A stretch of 64,000 bases of DNA from Neorickettsia sennetsu str. Miyayama (lineage in GTDB: Bacteria > Pseudomonadota > Alphaproteobacteria > Rickettsiales > Anaplasmataceae): NCBI RefSeq assembly GCF_000013165.1, contig NC_007798.1:372001-436000 (forward strand), read 5' to 3'. Both the position numbers and the translations under genes were made by a program. Below, one piece after another: positions 44,797 to 53,401 of the stretch (positions within the stretch are counted from its first letter, which is position 1; each line of letters opens with the position of its first letter). The notes under the pieces are model-generated. The model was not told the origin of the DNA and searched no databases. It saw only the letters and a list, made by a program, of their open reading frames with translations.

Positions 44797-47252
44797 GTGT
44801 AATTTGCTTTTGTTTCCCTGAGAGTCTCGAATATCGTTTTACTATCAAAGAAGATTCTTGGTTTCCACAGGCTACCTTCAACATTGATGTCAACGGCGAT
44901 TGGACTGTCGTTAAGATTAAAGAATACACGTGCAACAGATGAGCTTTTCATATCAACAAGACTGAAATGCGATGAAAAAACACCACTAGTCGCCTGGGTT
45001 ATAAAATTAAGTGACGCACCTACAACACCACCGGCAATGTTTCCTGAACCATCGATTTGAAAGAGGGGGGTAGCCTTCTCAAAGAAACCAACTCTGATAA
45101 CCTCATCCAATTCTTTTATTGAATTTATTCCAACTAGTTTCTCTGGAAGACCATCTACATCACCTCCTTCTAGGGAAATACTAGGAGCATTAAAAGTGAT
45201 TTTGCCGTTCAGATTTTTGACTATTTGAGCAATACTAAAACCTTTAGAAGAAAGTTCACCCCGGATATTTACTTTGCCAGAGACATAATCGACTTTGAAA
45301 TATTTTTTAAAAAGTTCTTCGAGATCTAGGTTAATGGCCGCTATCGATGCGATGATGCTATTTTGTCCTTGGGTAAAACCGAGATTTGCAACCATTTCAA
45401 AGAGTAAATCTTCTTTTTTGACAGAGAACTTAGTTAATTTGAGTATTCCATTTTTTGTCTCTGCTGAAATTGCAAGGTTCAAAGAGGGCTCTTCATTATT
45501 GATACCAAAAATATTATTACACTTGAGATTAAACTTACTACTTAGATTATTAGGAATATAAGGGAAAGAATCTTCGTTCCATTGTATTTTAAAATCTTTG
45601 TTGTTTTCTTTTAGAACGTTAAACAGGCTTGGGAACTCAATTATGCTTCTATCGAATTTGTTTCCATCGAGATCTATTTCTAGAATATTTGCATCCTGAG
45701 CAAATCTCACTCTGCCTGTAAAGCCCATTTTATCTGAATCTACAGATATATATGAAGCGCTATTTCTATTCTTTGTGTGGTGAACAAAATCAATATGAGA
45801 GATTTCATTCTTTCCAATCTTTGTATTTTTTAGCTCGAACCTGAGCGTTGTATCCAGTTCACTAAAGTGATCAAGGAATGCACGAATATTTTCTTTAATG
45901 GAGTCTTTTAGCTCTAGCGAGCTAGCTTTGAAATCAGTCCTTACTTTCTTTAGGAGTCGATTGTACTGAATTATTCCGTCAACCTCTATTTCATCTGTGA
46001 GAAATTTACCACGATCAATGAGGAACATGTCTGGGCCAAAAATAAAATTAACTGAAAAGTTGAACCGCTTTCCTATTAAATTTGTAATATCCACATGCCT
46101 TTCCAATAGAGGTGTACCGGTGATCCATTCGGGAACTGTACCAGTACAGTTCCCCTCTCCACGTAGTATAGGATGCTCCTTCAAATTTCTCTCGACAACA
46201 CCTTTTGCAGTGAATGTCCAATTTTTCGATTGAGAAGAAAAATTATCAATATATGAGAACTTGCCTTCATCACTGAAATCAAATTGAACCTTTGCAGTTC
46301 CGGCTTCCCTAAACTTAATTTCGTGCGCAACAAATTTTAATTCTCCTCTACCAAGAAAGCCTCTCTGGATATTTAAAAATGCTAAAAGAATCCCTTCAGG
46401 TGAGCTATTTGTTACACGGCTTAGGTCGATATAACTACTATTGATCTCAACTTTATTTTTTTCGTTATTTTTCGAGACATTGACCACTGACTTCACTAAG
46501 TCCGAATCAATCGTTATCAAATAGTTATTTTTGCTCTGTTCATAGTGACTACTAATGAGAAAGCTGCTATCTTCCTTTGGGTTATAGGCAATATCTGTAA
46601 ATGTAGAGAAGATTTTAAGCAAATCGTTCCCGCTGCCCGAAATGTGGTTTTCTTTTTCTGAAAGCAATATCTCTAGTTTATCTTTCTTGCTTGAGAGCTT
46701 CACAAGTGATTGGTTTTTCTCTTTTTCCAAGCGTAAGAGAATGTTGTAATGCATTTTATCAGATCTACCAACTTCACCAGAAAAGAGGACTTCTCTCTCT
46801 GAAGCAGAAAACTTCCCATTTTTTATGTAAGTGTTAATTGAATAATCGGGAACAAGCAGCTCTACATTTTGAAAGTGTAAGTCGTGAAATTTCAGCACGG
46901 GGAATTCATTTGTGTTGCTTAACGTAACTTTTCCATTTTTAAGCACAATTTTTGAAACCCGAGGCTTGCCAAAAATGAATGAAGTTGGTTCGAACTCTAT
47001 ATCAAGTTCTTCAAGCATATACCGGGATCCGGACACATGCTGAAGAAAATTTAAGGATGTAATTCTCAACCCCAGATTTAAAAAATTAATGGATATATCA
47101 CCATGAACTTCAATATTTCCACCAAGTAGATGGCTTATTTCATCAAGGTATTTTTCTTTATGAGAGTTGAGTTTTATAACAAAACCGCCAAGAAAACATA
47201 AAATCATCAAAAGAAAACAAACGACAATTTTAGGGAGACGGTAAGAAGCCAT
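44793..47252 (-). CDS. AsmA-family outer-membrane biogenesis protein
   Basis: An 819-residue AsmA-like protein: one N-terminal membrane helix (about 9-27), a long beta-rich periplasmic body, and the C-terminal AsmA signature with GKVNIRGELSSKGFSIAQIVKNLNGKITF and later IDGSGNIAGGVVGASLNFIT. Members of the family help move lipids to the outer membrane. The size is within the family's range. The gene overlaps lnt by 4 bp (ATGA-type), which suggests a joint envelope-lipid function. Exact substrate is unknown. Confidence 0.82.
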   Translation of the reverse strand: MASYRLPKIVVCFLLMILCFLGGFVIKLNSHKEKYLDEISHLLGGNIEVHGDISINFLNLGLRITSLNFLQHVSGSRYMLEELDIEFEPTSFIFGKPRVSKIVLKNGKVTLSNTNEFPVLKFHDLHFQNVELLVPDYSINTYIKNGKFSASEREVLFSGEVGRSDKMHYNILLRLEKEKNQSLVKLSSKKDKLEILLSEKENHISGSGNDLLKIFSTFTDIAYNPKEDSSFLISSHYEQSKNNYLITIDSDLVKSVVNVSKNNEKNKVEINSSYIDLSRVTNSSPEGILLAFLNIQRGFLGRGELKFVAHEIKFREAGTAKVQFDFSDEGKFSYIDNFSSQSKNWTFTAKGVVERNLKEHPILRGEGNCTGTVPEWITGTPLLERHVDITNLIGKRFNFSVNFIFGPDMFLIDRGKFLTDEIEVDGIIQYNRLLKKVRTDFKASSLELKDSIKENIRAFLDHFSELDTTLRFELKNTKIGKNEISHIDFVHHTKNRNSASYISVDSDKMGFTGRVRFAQDANILEIDLDGNKFDRSIIEFPSLFNVLKENNKDFKIQWNEDSFPYIPNNLSSKFNLKCNNIFGINNEEPSLNLAISAETKNGILKLTKFSVKKEDLLFEMVANLGFTQGQNSIIASIAAINLDLEELFKKYFKVDYVSGKVNIRGELSSKGFSIAQIVKNLNGKITFNAPSISLEGGDVDGLPEKLVGINSIKELDEVIRVGFFEKATPLFQIDGSGNIAGGVVGASLNFITQATSGVFSSHFSLVDMKSSSVARVFFNLNDSPIAVDINVEGSLWKPRIFFDSKTIFETLRETKANYT

Positions 47253-47392
47253 ATTCGGAACCAGAGGATAAAATTAAAGGGGATTAACAGAAAAACTCTT
47301 TTTCACAATTAAAGCTAACAAATAAAATACTAAAAATCGTTGTTCTGCAAAGAGATAGATGATAGTTTTGTTGCTGTCATTCCCGTATTTAC

Positions 47393-48511
47393 ATGAGTTT
47401 TTCCAAAATGCACGGCCGTATTGTATATTACATGGAAGCGGCAGTAAATGCTTCGCTTTTTGGACAAGGTTTTACCGCTGATAATCCCTCTGTTGGATGT
47501 ATTATCGTAAAAGATGACGAGGTAGTTGGAAAAGGTGTAACTGGGATTAATGGTTCCCCACATGCGGAAGCGGTTGCTCTAAAAGTTGCCGGTATCAAGG
47601 CAAGAGGCGCCGACTTGTACACCACACTCGAGCCATGTGCACACCACGGGAGAACGGCACCTTGCACAGATTTAATTATTGAATCCGGTATAAAGAACGT
47701 CTTCATCGGAACTAGGGACCCAGATACTAGGGTTAATGGTAAAGGCATACAAAAGCTTCAGGAAAGCGGAATTGTAGTTACTACTGGAATTTTAAAAAGG
47801 GAGTGCTGTGTTAGCAACATAGGGTATTTTTACCGTCAAGTTCTTGGGAAACCATTTGTTATCCTTAAGACTGCAACTACCCTTGATGGAAAAATTGCTT
47901 GTTTTAATGGCAAGAGCGCTTGGATTACGAGTCCTGCTATGAGGAGAACAGCGCACATGCTGAGACGTATGTCTTCATCTGTTATGATTAGCTATTCAAC
48001 TCTTAAACATGATGATCCACAGCTTAGCTGTAGGTTACCAGGTGTGAAAAAAGAGTCGATTAAAGTGGTACTTGATACTCGAGGTGAGATTTCTTCTCCT
48101 AATTTTAAAATCTTCAATGACGGAATTGTCTGGTCATTCGGTAAAAGAAATATATTCAAACATAAAAATTTCTTTAATTTTGAAGCTAATCTAAACGGGG
48201 AGATGTTGGATCTGGAGGACGTCTTGCAGCAACTTGGGACGATGGGTATTAATAGCGTGTTGGTAGAATGTGGAGGCAAACTATTTTCATCGTTTATAAC
48301 TGGGGATTTATTCGATCAGATTATCTGGTTTAGATCCAATAAAGTTGCCGGTGGTGATGCACTGAGTTGTTGCAGTAATTTGAATTTCAATCATCCTTTG
48401 AAGTTTATTAAATTAAGAAAAACTAACGAAATAAAAATTCACGATGAATCAGTCGAGTCTTTTGCCAACGATAACTCTGAGAGATTCAATACTATTCTAG
48501 GAAGTTTGTAG
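47393..48511 (+). CDS. ribD: Bifunctional riboflavin deaminase/reductase RibD
   Basis: Second and third steps of riboflavin synthesis; 372 residues. The deaminase half (1-145) has the zinc site HAEAVAL and PCAHHGRTAPC, with NPSVGCIIV near the start. The reductase half (146-372) begins PFVILKTATTLDGKIA and has LVECGGKLF in its nucleotide fold. Both halves are complete. An in-frame ATG five codons later is an alternative start. Read divergently from asmA. Confidence 0.92.
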   Translation: MSFSKMHGRIVYYMEAAVNASLFGQGFTADNPSVGCIIVKDDEVVGKGVTGINGSPHAEAVALKVAGIKARGADLYTTLEPCAHHGRTAPCTDLIIESGIKNVFIGTRDPDTRVNGKGIQKLQESGIVVTTGILKRECCVSNIGYFYRQVLGKPFVILKTATTLDGKIACFNGKSAWITSPAMRRTAHMLRRMSSSVMISYSTLKHDDPQLSCRLPGVKKESIKVVLDTRGEISSPNFKIFNDGIVWSFGKRNIFKHKNFFNFEANLNGEMLDLEDVLQQLGTMGINSVLVECGGKLFSSFITGDLFDQIIWFRSNKVAGGDALSCCSNLNFNHPLKFIKLRKTNEIKIHDESVESFANDNSERFNTILGSL

Positions 48512-48545
48512 TGACTGTACGGTGAAAAAATCGCTTTATCCATTA

Positions 48546-50558
48546 TTAGTTGGAGCTTGTCTCTTTCTTAAGAGCAGGTGTGTTGTTCCCATTTGTGAAT
48601 TCTATGAGGGTTTTTTCTTCTATGATTGCAATACCAAGCTCATTGGCTTTTGCAAGTTTTGAGCCCGCTTTTTCTCCAGCTACAACGTAGTCGATTTGCT
48701 TAGAAATACTGTTCACAACTATACCACCGGCTTTTTTTATGATCTCTTTTGCTTCTTCTCTAGTAATTGAGAGAAGCGTGCCTGTAAAAACGAATTTTTT
48801 CCCGCTAAGTGAGCCACCTATATTAACAGTGTGATCAGTAATCATGACGTGATTGGATAAACTTTTTACCATATTGCAATTATCTGAATCACTGAAAAAA
48901 TCCAGTAAAGATTCACAGATACAACTTCCCATACCATCGAGATTCCTAATTTCATCCTCAGTTTGAGTATCGTCTTTGAGCATGGACATTTTGTCAAACC
49001 AGTTGGCAAAACTTTTGAACTGTTGTGCAAGCATGTAAGCAGTCTTTTCGCCTATATTTTTTATTCCAAGGCTAAAAATAAATTTTTCCAAACTTATTTT
49101 CCGAGAGTTTTTAATATTTTTAAGAATATTCTCTACTGATTTCTCTCCCCAACCATCATATTTTTTGATCTCATCTCTGTGCTTATCTAAGCGAAAAATA
49201 TCTGCTGGTTCTGAAATAAATCCCTTCTCAATAAAAAAAGAGATGTGTGATGTCCCAATACCATCTATATCGAACGCTTGCGCTGAGACAAGATGTTTTA
49301 TTTGTTGTATTACCTGTTCGGGGCATTTTTTGCTATTATTGCATCGAGTCGCCGCTTCGTTATTTTTTCTTATCAGTGTAGAAGAACAGGATGGACATTT
49401 ATCAGGAAAGATAAACCTCTCCTGATTAGTTCTATACGAGATGTCTACTTCAAGCACTTTTGGAATTACATCTCCAGCTCTTTCTACTATTACCAGATCT
49501 CCTTCGCGGATATCTTTTCTCTCTAGTTCGTCTTCGTTATATAAGCTCGCCCTTGATATAACGACTCCGCCTATGGTAATTGGTTTTAAGTGAGCAACTG
49601 GCGTGATGATACCTGTACGCCCAACGCTGAGCTTAATTTTTTCAAGTATAGTCTTTGCTCGATGTGAGGGAAATTTATGCGCTATGGCCCATCTAGGTGC
49701 ATCTGATAGTGTACCCAGCCTCGCATGTAACTTGAGATCATTCACCTTGTAGACCAGCCCATCTATATCGTACTTGATTTGCGAGCGTCTACGATAAACA
49801 GAATCGTAAAAGCTCATGATTTCAGGAACTTTTGACGAAGCTAGTCTCAACGGATTTGTCATAAAACCACGCCCACTGAGAAAGTGTAACACATCTTCTT
49901 GATGTTCTATTCCATCGATTTTGCTCGCGCTATAAGCGAAGTATTGCAGATTGCGTTCATTTGTTATTTCAGGATTAAGTTGCCTAAGCGACCCCGCAGC
50001 AGCATTCCGAGGATTTGAAAAGCCTTCAAGAGTTTGAAAAGTATCATGGTCAAGGAAAACTTCTCCACGTACTTCCAAAAGATCTGGTACATCCATAATT
50101 TCTATGGGGAAACCATTGATAACTTTCATGTTATCAATAATGTTTTCTCCTATTTTCCCATCTCCTCTTGTTGCACAAGAGACTAGTTTTCCGTTGACAT
50201 AACGTGCAGAAAATGACACACCATCTATTTTGGGTTCACACAGGAATTCAAGTGCACTTTTCAGATTAAGGAATCTTTTTGTTTTTTCGATATACTCTAC
50301 CAGTTCTTCTTCCGAGAAGATGTTGCGTAATGAAAGCATAGGAGACAGGTGTTTGACTTTTTGAAACTTCTCAGAAGCAGGGTAGCCAACAACTACCGGA
50401 AAGCCTAGACTCGGATTTGCTTCCAGAAGCTTAAGGTAACGGTCCTTAATCGAGTCATATTCAGCATCTGTTATCTCTGGACTATCATCTTGATAGTACT
50501 TCTTATTGTGTCGTAGGAGCTTCTCGTAAAGCTCTTGAATTTCCTTCTTTGCTTCCAT
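48546..50558 (-). CDS. ligA: NAD-dependent DNA ligase
   Basis: Seals nicks during replication and repair; 670 residues. In order: Ia domain, adenylation domain with the KxDG lysine in CEPKIDGVSFS, OB fold, zinc finger with Cys pairs (CPSC, then C..CPEQ), helix-hairpin-helix (GWGEKSVENILKNI and LGIKNIGEKTA) and a C-terminal BRCT domain (GGSLSGKKFVFTGTL). Length is normal. It starts 15 bp after folB, so it is probably part of the rpmE-carA-folB transcription unit. Confidence 0.95.
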   Translation of the reverse strand: MEAKKEIQELYEKLLRHNKKYYQDDSPEITDAEYDSIKDRYLKLLEANPSLGFPVVVGYPASEKFQKVKHLSPMLSLRNIFSEEELVEYIEKTKRFLNLKSALEFLCEPKIDGVSFSARYVNGKLVSCATRGDGKIGENIIDNMKVINGFPIEIMDVPDLLEVRGEVFLDHDTFQTLEGFSNPRNAAAGSLRQLNPEITNERNLQYFAYSASKIDGIEHQEDVLHFLSGRGFMTNPLRLASSKVPEIMSFYDSVYRRRSQIKYDIDGLVYKVNDLKLHARLGTLSDAPRWAIAHKFPSHRAKTILEKIKLSVGRTGIITPVAHLKPITIGGVVISRASLYNEDELERKDIREGDLVIVERAGDVIPKVLEVDISYRTNQERFIFPDKCPSCSSTLIRKNNEAATRCNNSKKCPEQVIQQIKHLVSAQAFDIDGIGTSHISFFIEKGFISEPADIFRLDKHRDEIKKYDGWGEKSVENILKNIKNSRKISLEKFIFSLGIKNIGEKTAYMLAQQFKSFANWFDKMSMLKDDTQTEDEIRNLDGMGSCICESLLDFFSDSDNCNMVKSLSNHVMITDHTVNIGGSLSGKKFVFTGTLLSITREEAKEIIKKAGGIVVNSISKQIDYVVAGEKAGSKLAKANELGIAIIEEKTLIEFTNGNNTPALKKETSSN

Positions 50559-50573
50559 TGAACGTGCTGCCTC

Positions 50574-50900
50574 TTAAGAATCGGTTTCACTATCATATTC
50601 CACCTGCACAGAGGCAGACTCAAGCAGTTTAAAAAAAGACGGTTTTTTTACTTCAAGTGATAATTTAACTGGAGCAAAACAATTAATTAGTGCTGTAGCA
50701 AGAGTCTCTGCTAAGTCCTCAACATACTCAAAATGCACATCAGCAACGGACAAGACAAGGCGTTCAAGAATCACTCTGTAATCAAGTAGCTTATCTGAAT
50801 GGAGAGTAATGTTAATCAAAACTATTCTTTTTACAACCCTTTCCCAAGAACGGATTCCTAATCCGGTATGTAGAGCAATTCTATTGAGAACTAATTTCAT
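50574..50900 (-). CDS. folB: Dihydroneopterin aldolase
   Basis: Cleaves dihydroneopterin to hydroxymethyl-dihydropterin, the FolK substrate. About 108 residues. Conserved catalytic positions: Glu in GIRSWERV, Tyr in LLDYRVI, Glu in AETLATAL-type helix, and Lys in LEVKKPSFF. I chose ATG 50900 (MKLVLNRIAL), the family's start, which overlaps the end of carA by 20 bp. ligA follows 15 bp later. Eleven more residues upstream are in frame but unneeded. Confidence 0.85.
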   Translation of the reverse strand: MKLVLNRIALHTGLGIRSWERVVKRIVLINITLHSDKLLDYRVILERLVLSVADVHFEYVEDLAETLATALINCFAPVKLSLEVKKPSFFKLLESASVQVEYDSETDS

Positions 50901-51990
50901 TAAAAAATTTACTAAAGATGTAGTGAGAGTCATGCGGTCCTGGTGAACCTTCAGGATGATATTGAACGGAAAAGATTTTCCTGTCTTTTATCTTGATCCC
51001 CTCTACAGAACCATCGAACAGGGATCTGTGTGTAACAATAATATCTTTACTATTTAATGTCGATTCATCTAATACAAAACCATGATTTTGACTTGTGATT
51101 TCTACCCTTTGTGTCTCAAGATTGATAACGGGGTGGTTAGTTCCTCTATGTCCTACAAGCATCTTTTTTGTTTTGCATCCAAATGCAAGAAGCAGTAACT
51201 GATGTCCTAGACAGATCCCCAAGACTGGTAAATTAGAGGTAAGAACTCTTGAAAAATCCTCACACAATTGTAAGTATGTCGCAGACGGATCACCTGGACC
51301 ATTCGAGAGGACGATGCCAGCAAAGTCCTCTGACTCCAAAGCAGATGAAAACCCTTTTTTTCCATCTACTACCACAACTGTAAAATATTTTTCCAGATTT
51401 CTGACGATACCATCCTTTATGCCGAAGTCGACTACACAGACTTTTTTTCTCTTATCACCAACACAGCAAGGTGAGCATCGTGCATTTCCACTTGCAGACG
51501 TAGCTAACTCATTTCCATTCATATCCTCAGTTTCCCTAAGAAGCAAGATAGCTTCATCTATACTGATGTCATTAACAGGAAAAATGATACCGCCCTGATT
51601 GCCCTTTAGGCGAACCAACCGAGTAATCGCACGTGTGTCAACTCCATATATTGCTGTAACATTATTATCTTCTAGCCAGCTAGAAAAGCTCCTCATCCTC
51701 AAATGATGCAAAAAATCCTGTGGCCCTTCTCGAAAAACCAGTCCCCTAGCAAAAATACGGGAAGACTCGTTATCGCAGGAATTAATAGCAACATTTCCAA
51801 TATGGGGAAAAGCAAAAAGGATGATTTGACCGGAAAAAGAGGGATCGGTGATGGTATGCTGGTAACCTGTCATCCCGGTAGTGAAACATACTTCACCAAC
51901 TGCGACATCCCTTTTACCATACGAAAATCCAAAAAAGCACTCACCACCAGCAAAAGCAAGACAGCTATCGTATGACAAATTCTTGTTCAT
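50881..51990 (-). CDS. carA: Carbamoyl-phosphate synthase small subunit
   Basis: Glutamine amidotransferase subunit; it splits glutamine and feeds ammonia to CarB. The N-terminal half carries GYQHTITDPSFSGQII and GVDTRAITRLVR. The class I amidotransferase half has the nucleophile in PVLGICLGHQLL and the His-Glu pair in VQYHPEGSPGPHD. Length (369) is normal. It starts 11 bp after rpmE and overlaps folB by 20 bp. pyrB, which uses the product, is also in this window. Confidence 0.94.
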   Translation of the reverse strand: MNKNLSYDSCLAFAGGECFFGFSYGKRDVAVGEVCFTTGMTGYQHTITDPSFSGQIILFAFPHIGNVAINSCDNESSRIFARGLVFREGPQDFLHHLRMRSFSSWLEDNNVTAIYGVDTRAITRLVRLKGNQGGIIFPVNDISIDEAILLLRETEDMNGNELATSASGNARCSPCCVGDKRKKVCVVDFGIKDGIVRNLEKYFTVVVVDGKKGFSSALESEDFAGIVLSNGPGDPSATYLQLCEDFSRVLTSNLPVLGICLGHQLLLLAFGCKTKKMLVGHRGTNHPVINLETQRVEITSQNHGFVLDESTLNSKDIIVTHRSLFDGSVEGIKIKDRKIFSVQYHPEGSPGPHDSHYIFSKFFNEISSQ

Positions 51991-52001
51991 CCTCGAGTAA
52001 A

Positions 52002-52232
52002 TTAGATGAAGTCCTCTCCAAACTTCTCTTTGAATTTGTTGACTTTACTAGTGGACTTAATGCTTGTAGAGGCGGATTTCGTCCAGGCCGGGTGAGTTTC
52101 AGGAGGCCAGTCGCCAGCATTGTGAACAATAACCTCTCCTTTTCTTCCCGTGGTTGACTTTACCTTGAGTTTCATTCCATTGGTAAATTCAAGGATAACA
52201 TCGTACACTGCCGGATGAATGTTTTTTTTCAT
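52002..52232 (-). CDS. rpmE: 50S ribosomal protein L31
   Basis: Ribosomal protein L31, 76 residues. It begins MKKNIHPAVYDVILEFTNG and has the HPAW segment; the alphaproteobacterial form lacks the CxxC zinc cysteines of E. coli L31, as here. It lies between a hypothetical gene and carA (11 bp gap) on the same strand. Confidence 0.92.
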   Translation of the reverse strand: MKKNIHPAVYDVILEFTNGMKLKVKSTTGRKGEVIVHNAGDWPPETHPAWTKSASTSIKSTSKVNKFKEKFGEDFI

Positions 52233-52311
52233 GAGCTAAGACTCTTCTGATCGACAATGGAATAACATTCTAACCGAGTAAAGCGATTTCAGCAACAGCT
52301 TTGCTATCATC

Positions 52312-52563
52312 CTAAAAAATACTGTAGATCTTAGTAGAGCACTTACCGCCGTTGCGAGCAATTTCTTCCAGTTCTTCCTCAGTTAGCTCTATTACTATTT
52401 CGTTTCCATTTGAAGTCCGAAAGATCATATGACACTGCTCACCAGGCTCAACCGTTTGTATCATATACAGAGGAGCCACAAACCCATCTTCATAAAAACC
52501 AACTATACGAGTAAGGGACTCCTCCAGCGCAAGCTGCACTTCATTACCAACATATTGTTCCAT
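52312..52563 (-). CDS. Hypothetical small acidic protein
   Basis: An 83-residue protein with no family that I recognise. The N-terminal half is beta-like (TRIVGFYEDGFVAPLYMI) and the second half has an acidic helix rich in glutamate (LTEEELEEIARNGG). There is no signal peptide or membrane helix. It sits 79 bp upstream of rpmE on the same strand, in a likely operon from trcR to ligA. The frame ends and the codon use look like those of neighbouring genes, so I consider it real. Confidence 0.6.
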   Translation of the reverse strand: MEQYVGNEVQLALEESLTRIVGFYEDGFVAPLYMIQTVEPGEQCHMIFRTSNGNEIVIELTEEELEEIARNGGKCSTKIYSIF

Positions 52564-52741
52564 ACATTAAAACCACTAGGACTCACAATATGTTAATATT
52601 TTAACAAGATAAAGCAGCCAAGCCAACCAAGCTTGACTGTTCAAGAAACTCAAGAGACAAACAACTCACCTACCCACGACACCATTCGAAAAAAGCTCTG
52701 CGAACAAACCACAATCGTGCAAGGAGAAAAAAGTGATCACA

Positions 52742-53308
52742 CTACACGGAATCTTCGATGTTTTCCTCGATTTCACGAAGGCGCTGTTCACTTTGTTCTG
52801 AAATCTTTACTTTTAGTAAGGCTTCATCCAAGTCCTCCTGTGAGTAGAGATTGAACAAAATCGGATCACGAGGTTTTAGGTTTTCATAATTCCAATAAGT
52901 CCTATCCCTAATAGACTTTACAATTTTCGCAGTAGTCCCTATGAGGGATACTATCTGTGCATCACTCAATTCAGGATACTTATCGATAAGCCACAGAGCC
53001 GCATCCGACTTAACCCTACGTTTAACAACAGGGGTATATGCCCTGCCTTTTCTTTTTCTCCTATCAACAATAGATTTAATGCACAACTTCCTTGTGGGAT
53101 CGTTCTCACAAGCCTCTATATCGGCTTGCTCCACTTCTCCTGTAATACGAGGATCGCATCCTATGAGACCGTGTGCGACGGTGCCATCCGCGATACCCTC
53201 TACTTCTAAAACGTGCAAACCACAAGCTTGTGCAATTTGTTCAAAAGTCAGAGCTGTCTTATCTACTAACCAGACAGCAACTGCTTTGCGCATTAAGGGC
53301 GAAGCCAT
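52742..53308 (-). CDS. trcR: Cell-cycle regulator TrcR homologue (DUF1013)
   Basis: A 188-residue member of the DUF1013/TrcR family, restricted to alphaproteobacteria. Two HTH-like segments are visible: LTFEQIAQACGLHVLEVEGIADG (near residue 20) and LSDAQIVSLIGTTAKIVKSIRDRTYWN (near residue 113). The middle part has IDRRKRKGRAYTPVVKRRV-type basic residues. The family is linked with cell-cycle transcription in Caulobacter. It is placed between leuS and a hypothetical gene, a normal context in this order. Confidence 0.82.
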   Translation of the reverse strand: MASPLMRKAVAVWLVDKTALTFEQIAQACGLHVLEVEGIADGTVAHGLIGCDPRITGEVEQADIEACENDPTRKLCIKSIVDRRKRKGRAYTPVVKRRVKSDAALWLIDKYPELSDAQIVSLIGTTAKIVKSIRDRTYWNYENLKPRDPILFNLYSQEDLDEALLKVKISEQSEQRLREIEENIEDSV

Positions 53309-53401
53309 AACTAATAAACCACCATAGTGAAACCCAACTGTAATTCCGCACAGCAGAATATACCAACAAAGTATCTTAAATTTAACGTTCTAAACATTCG
53401 G

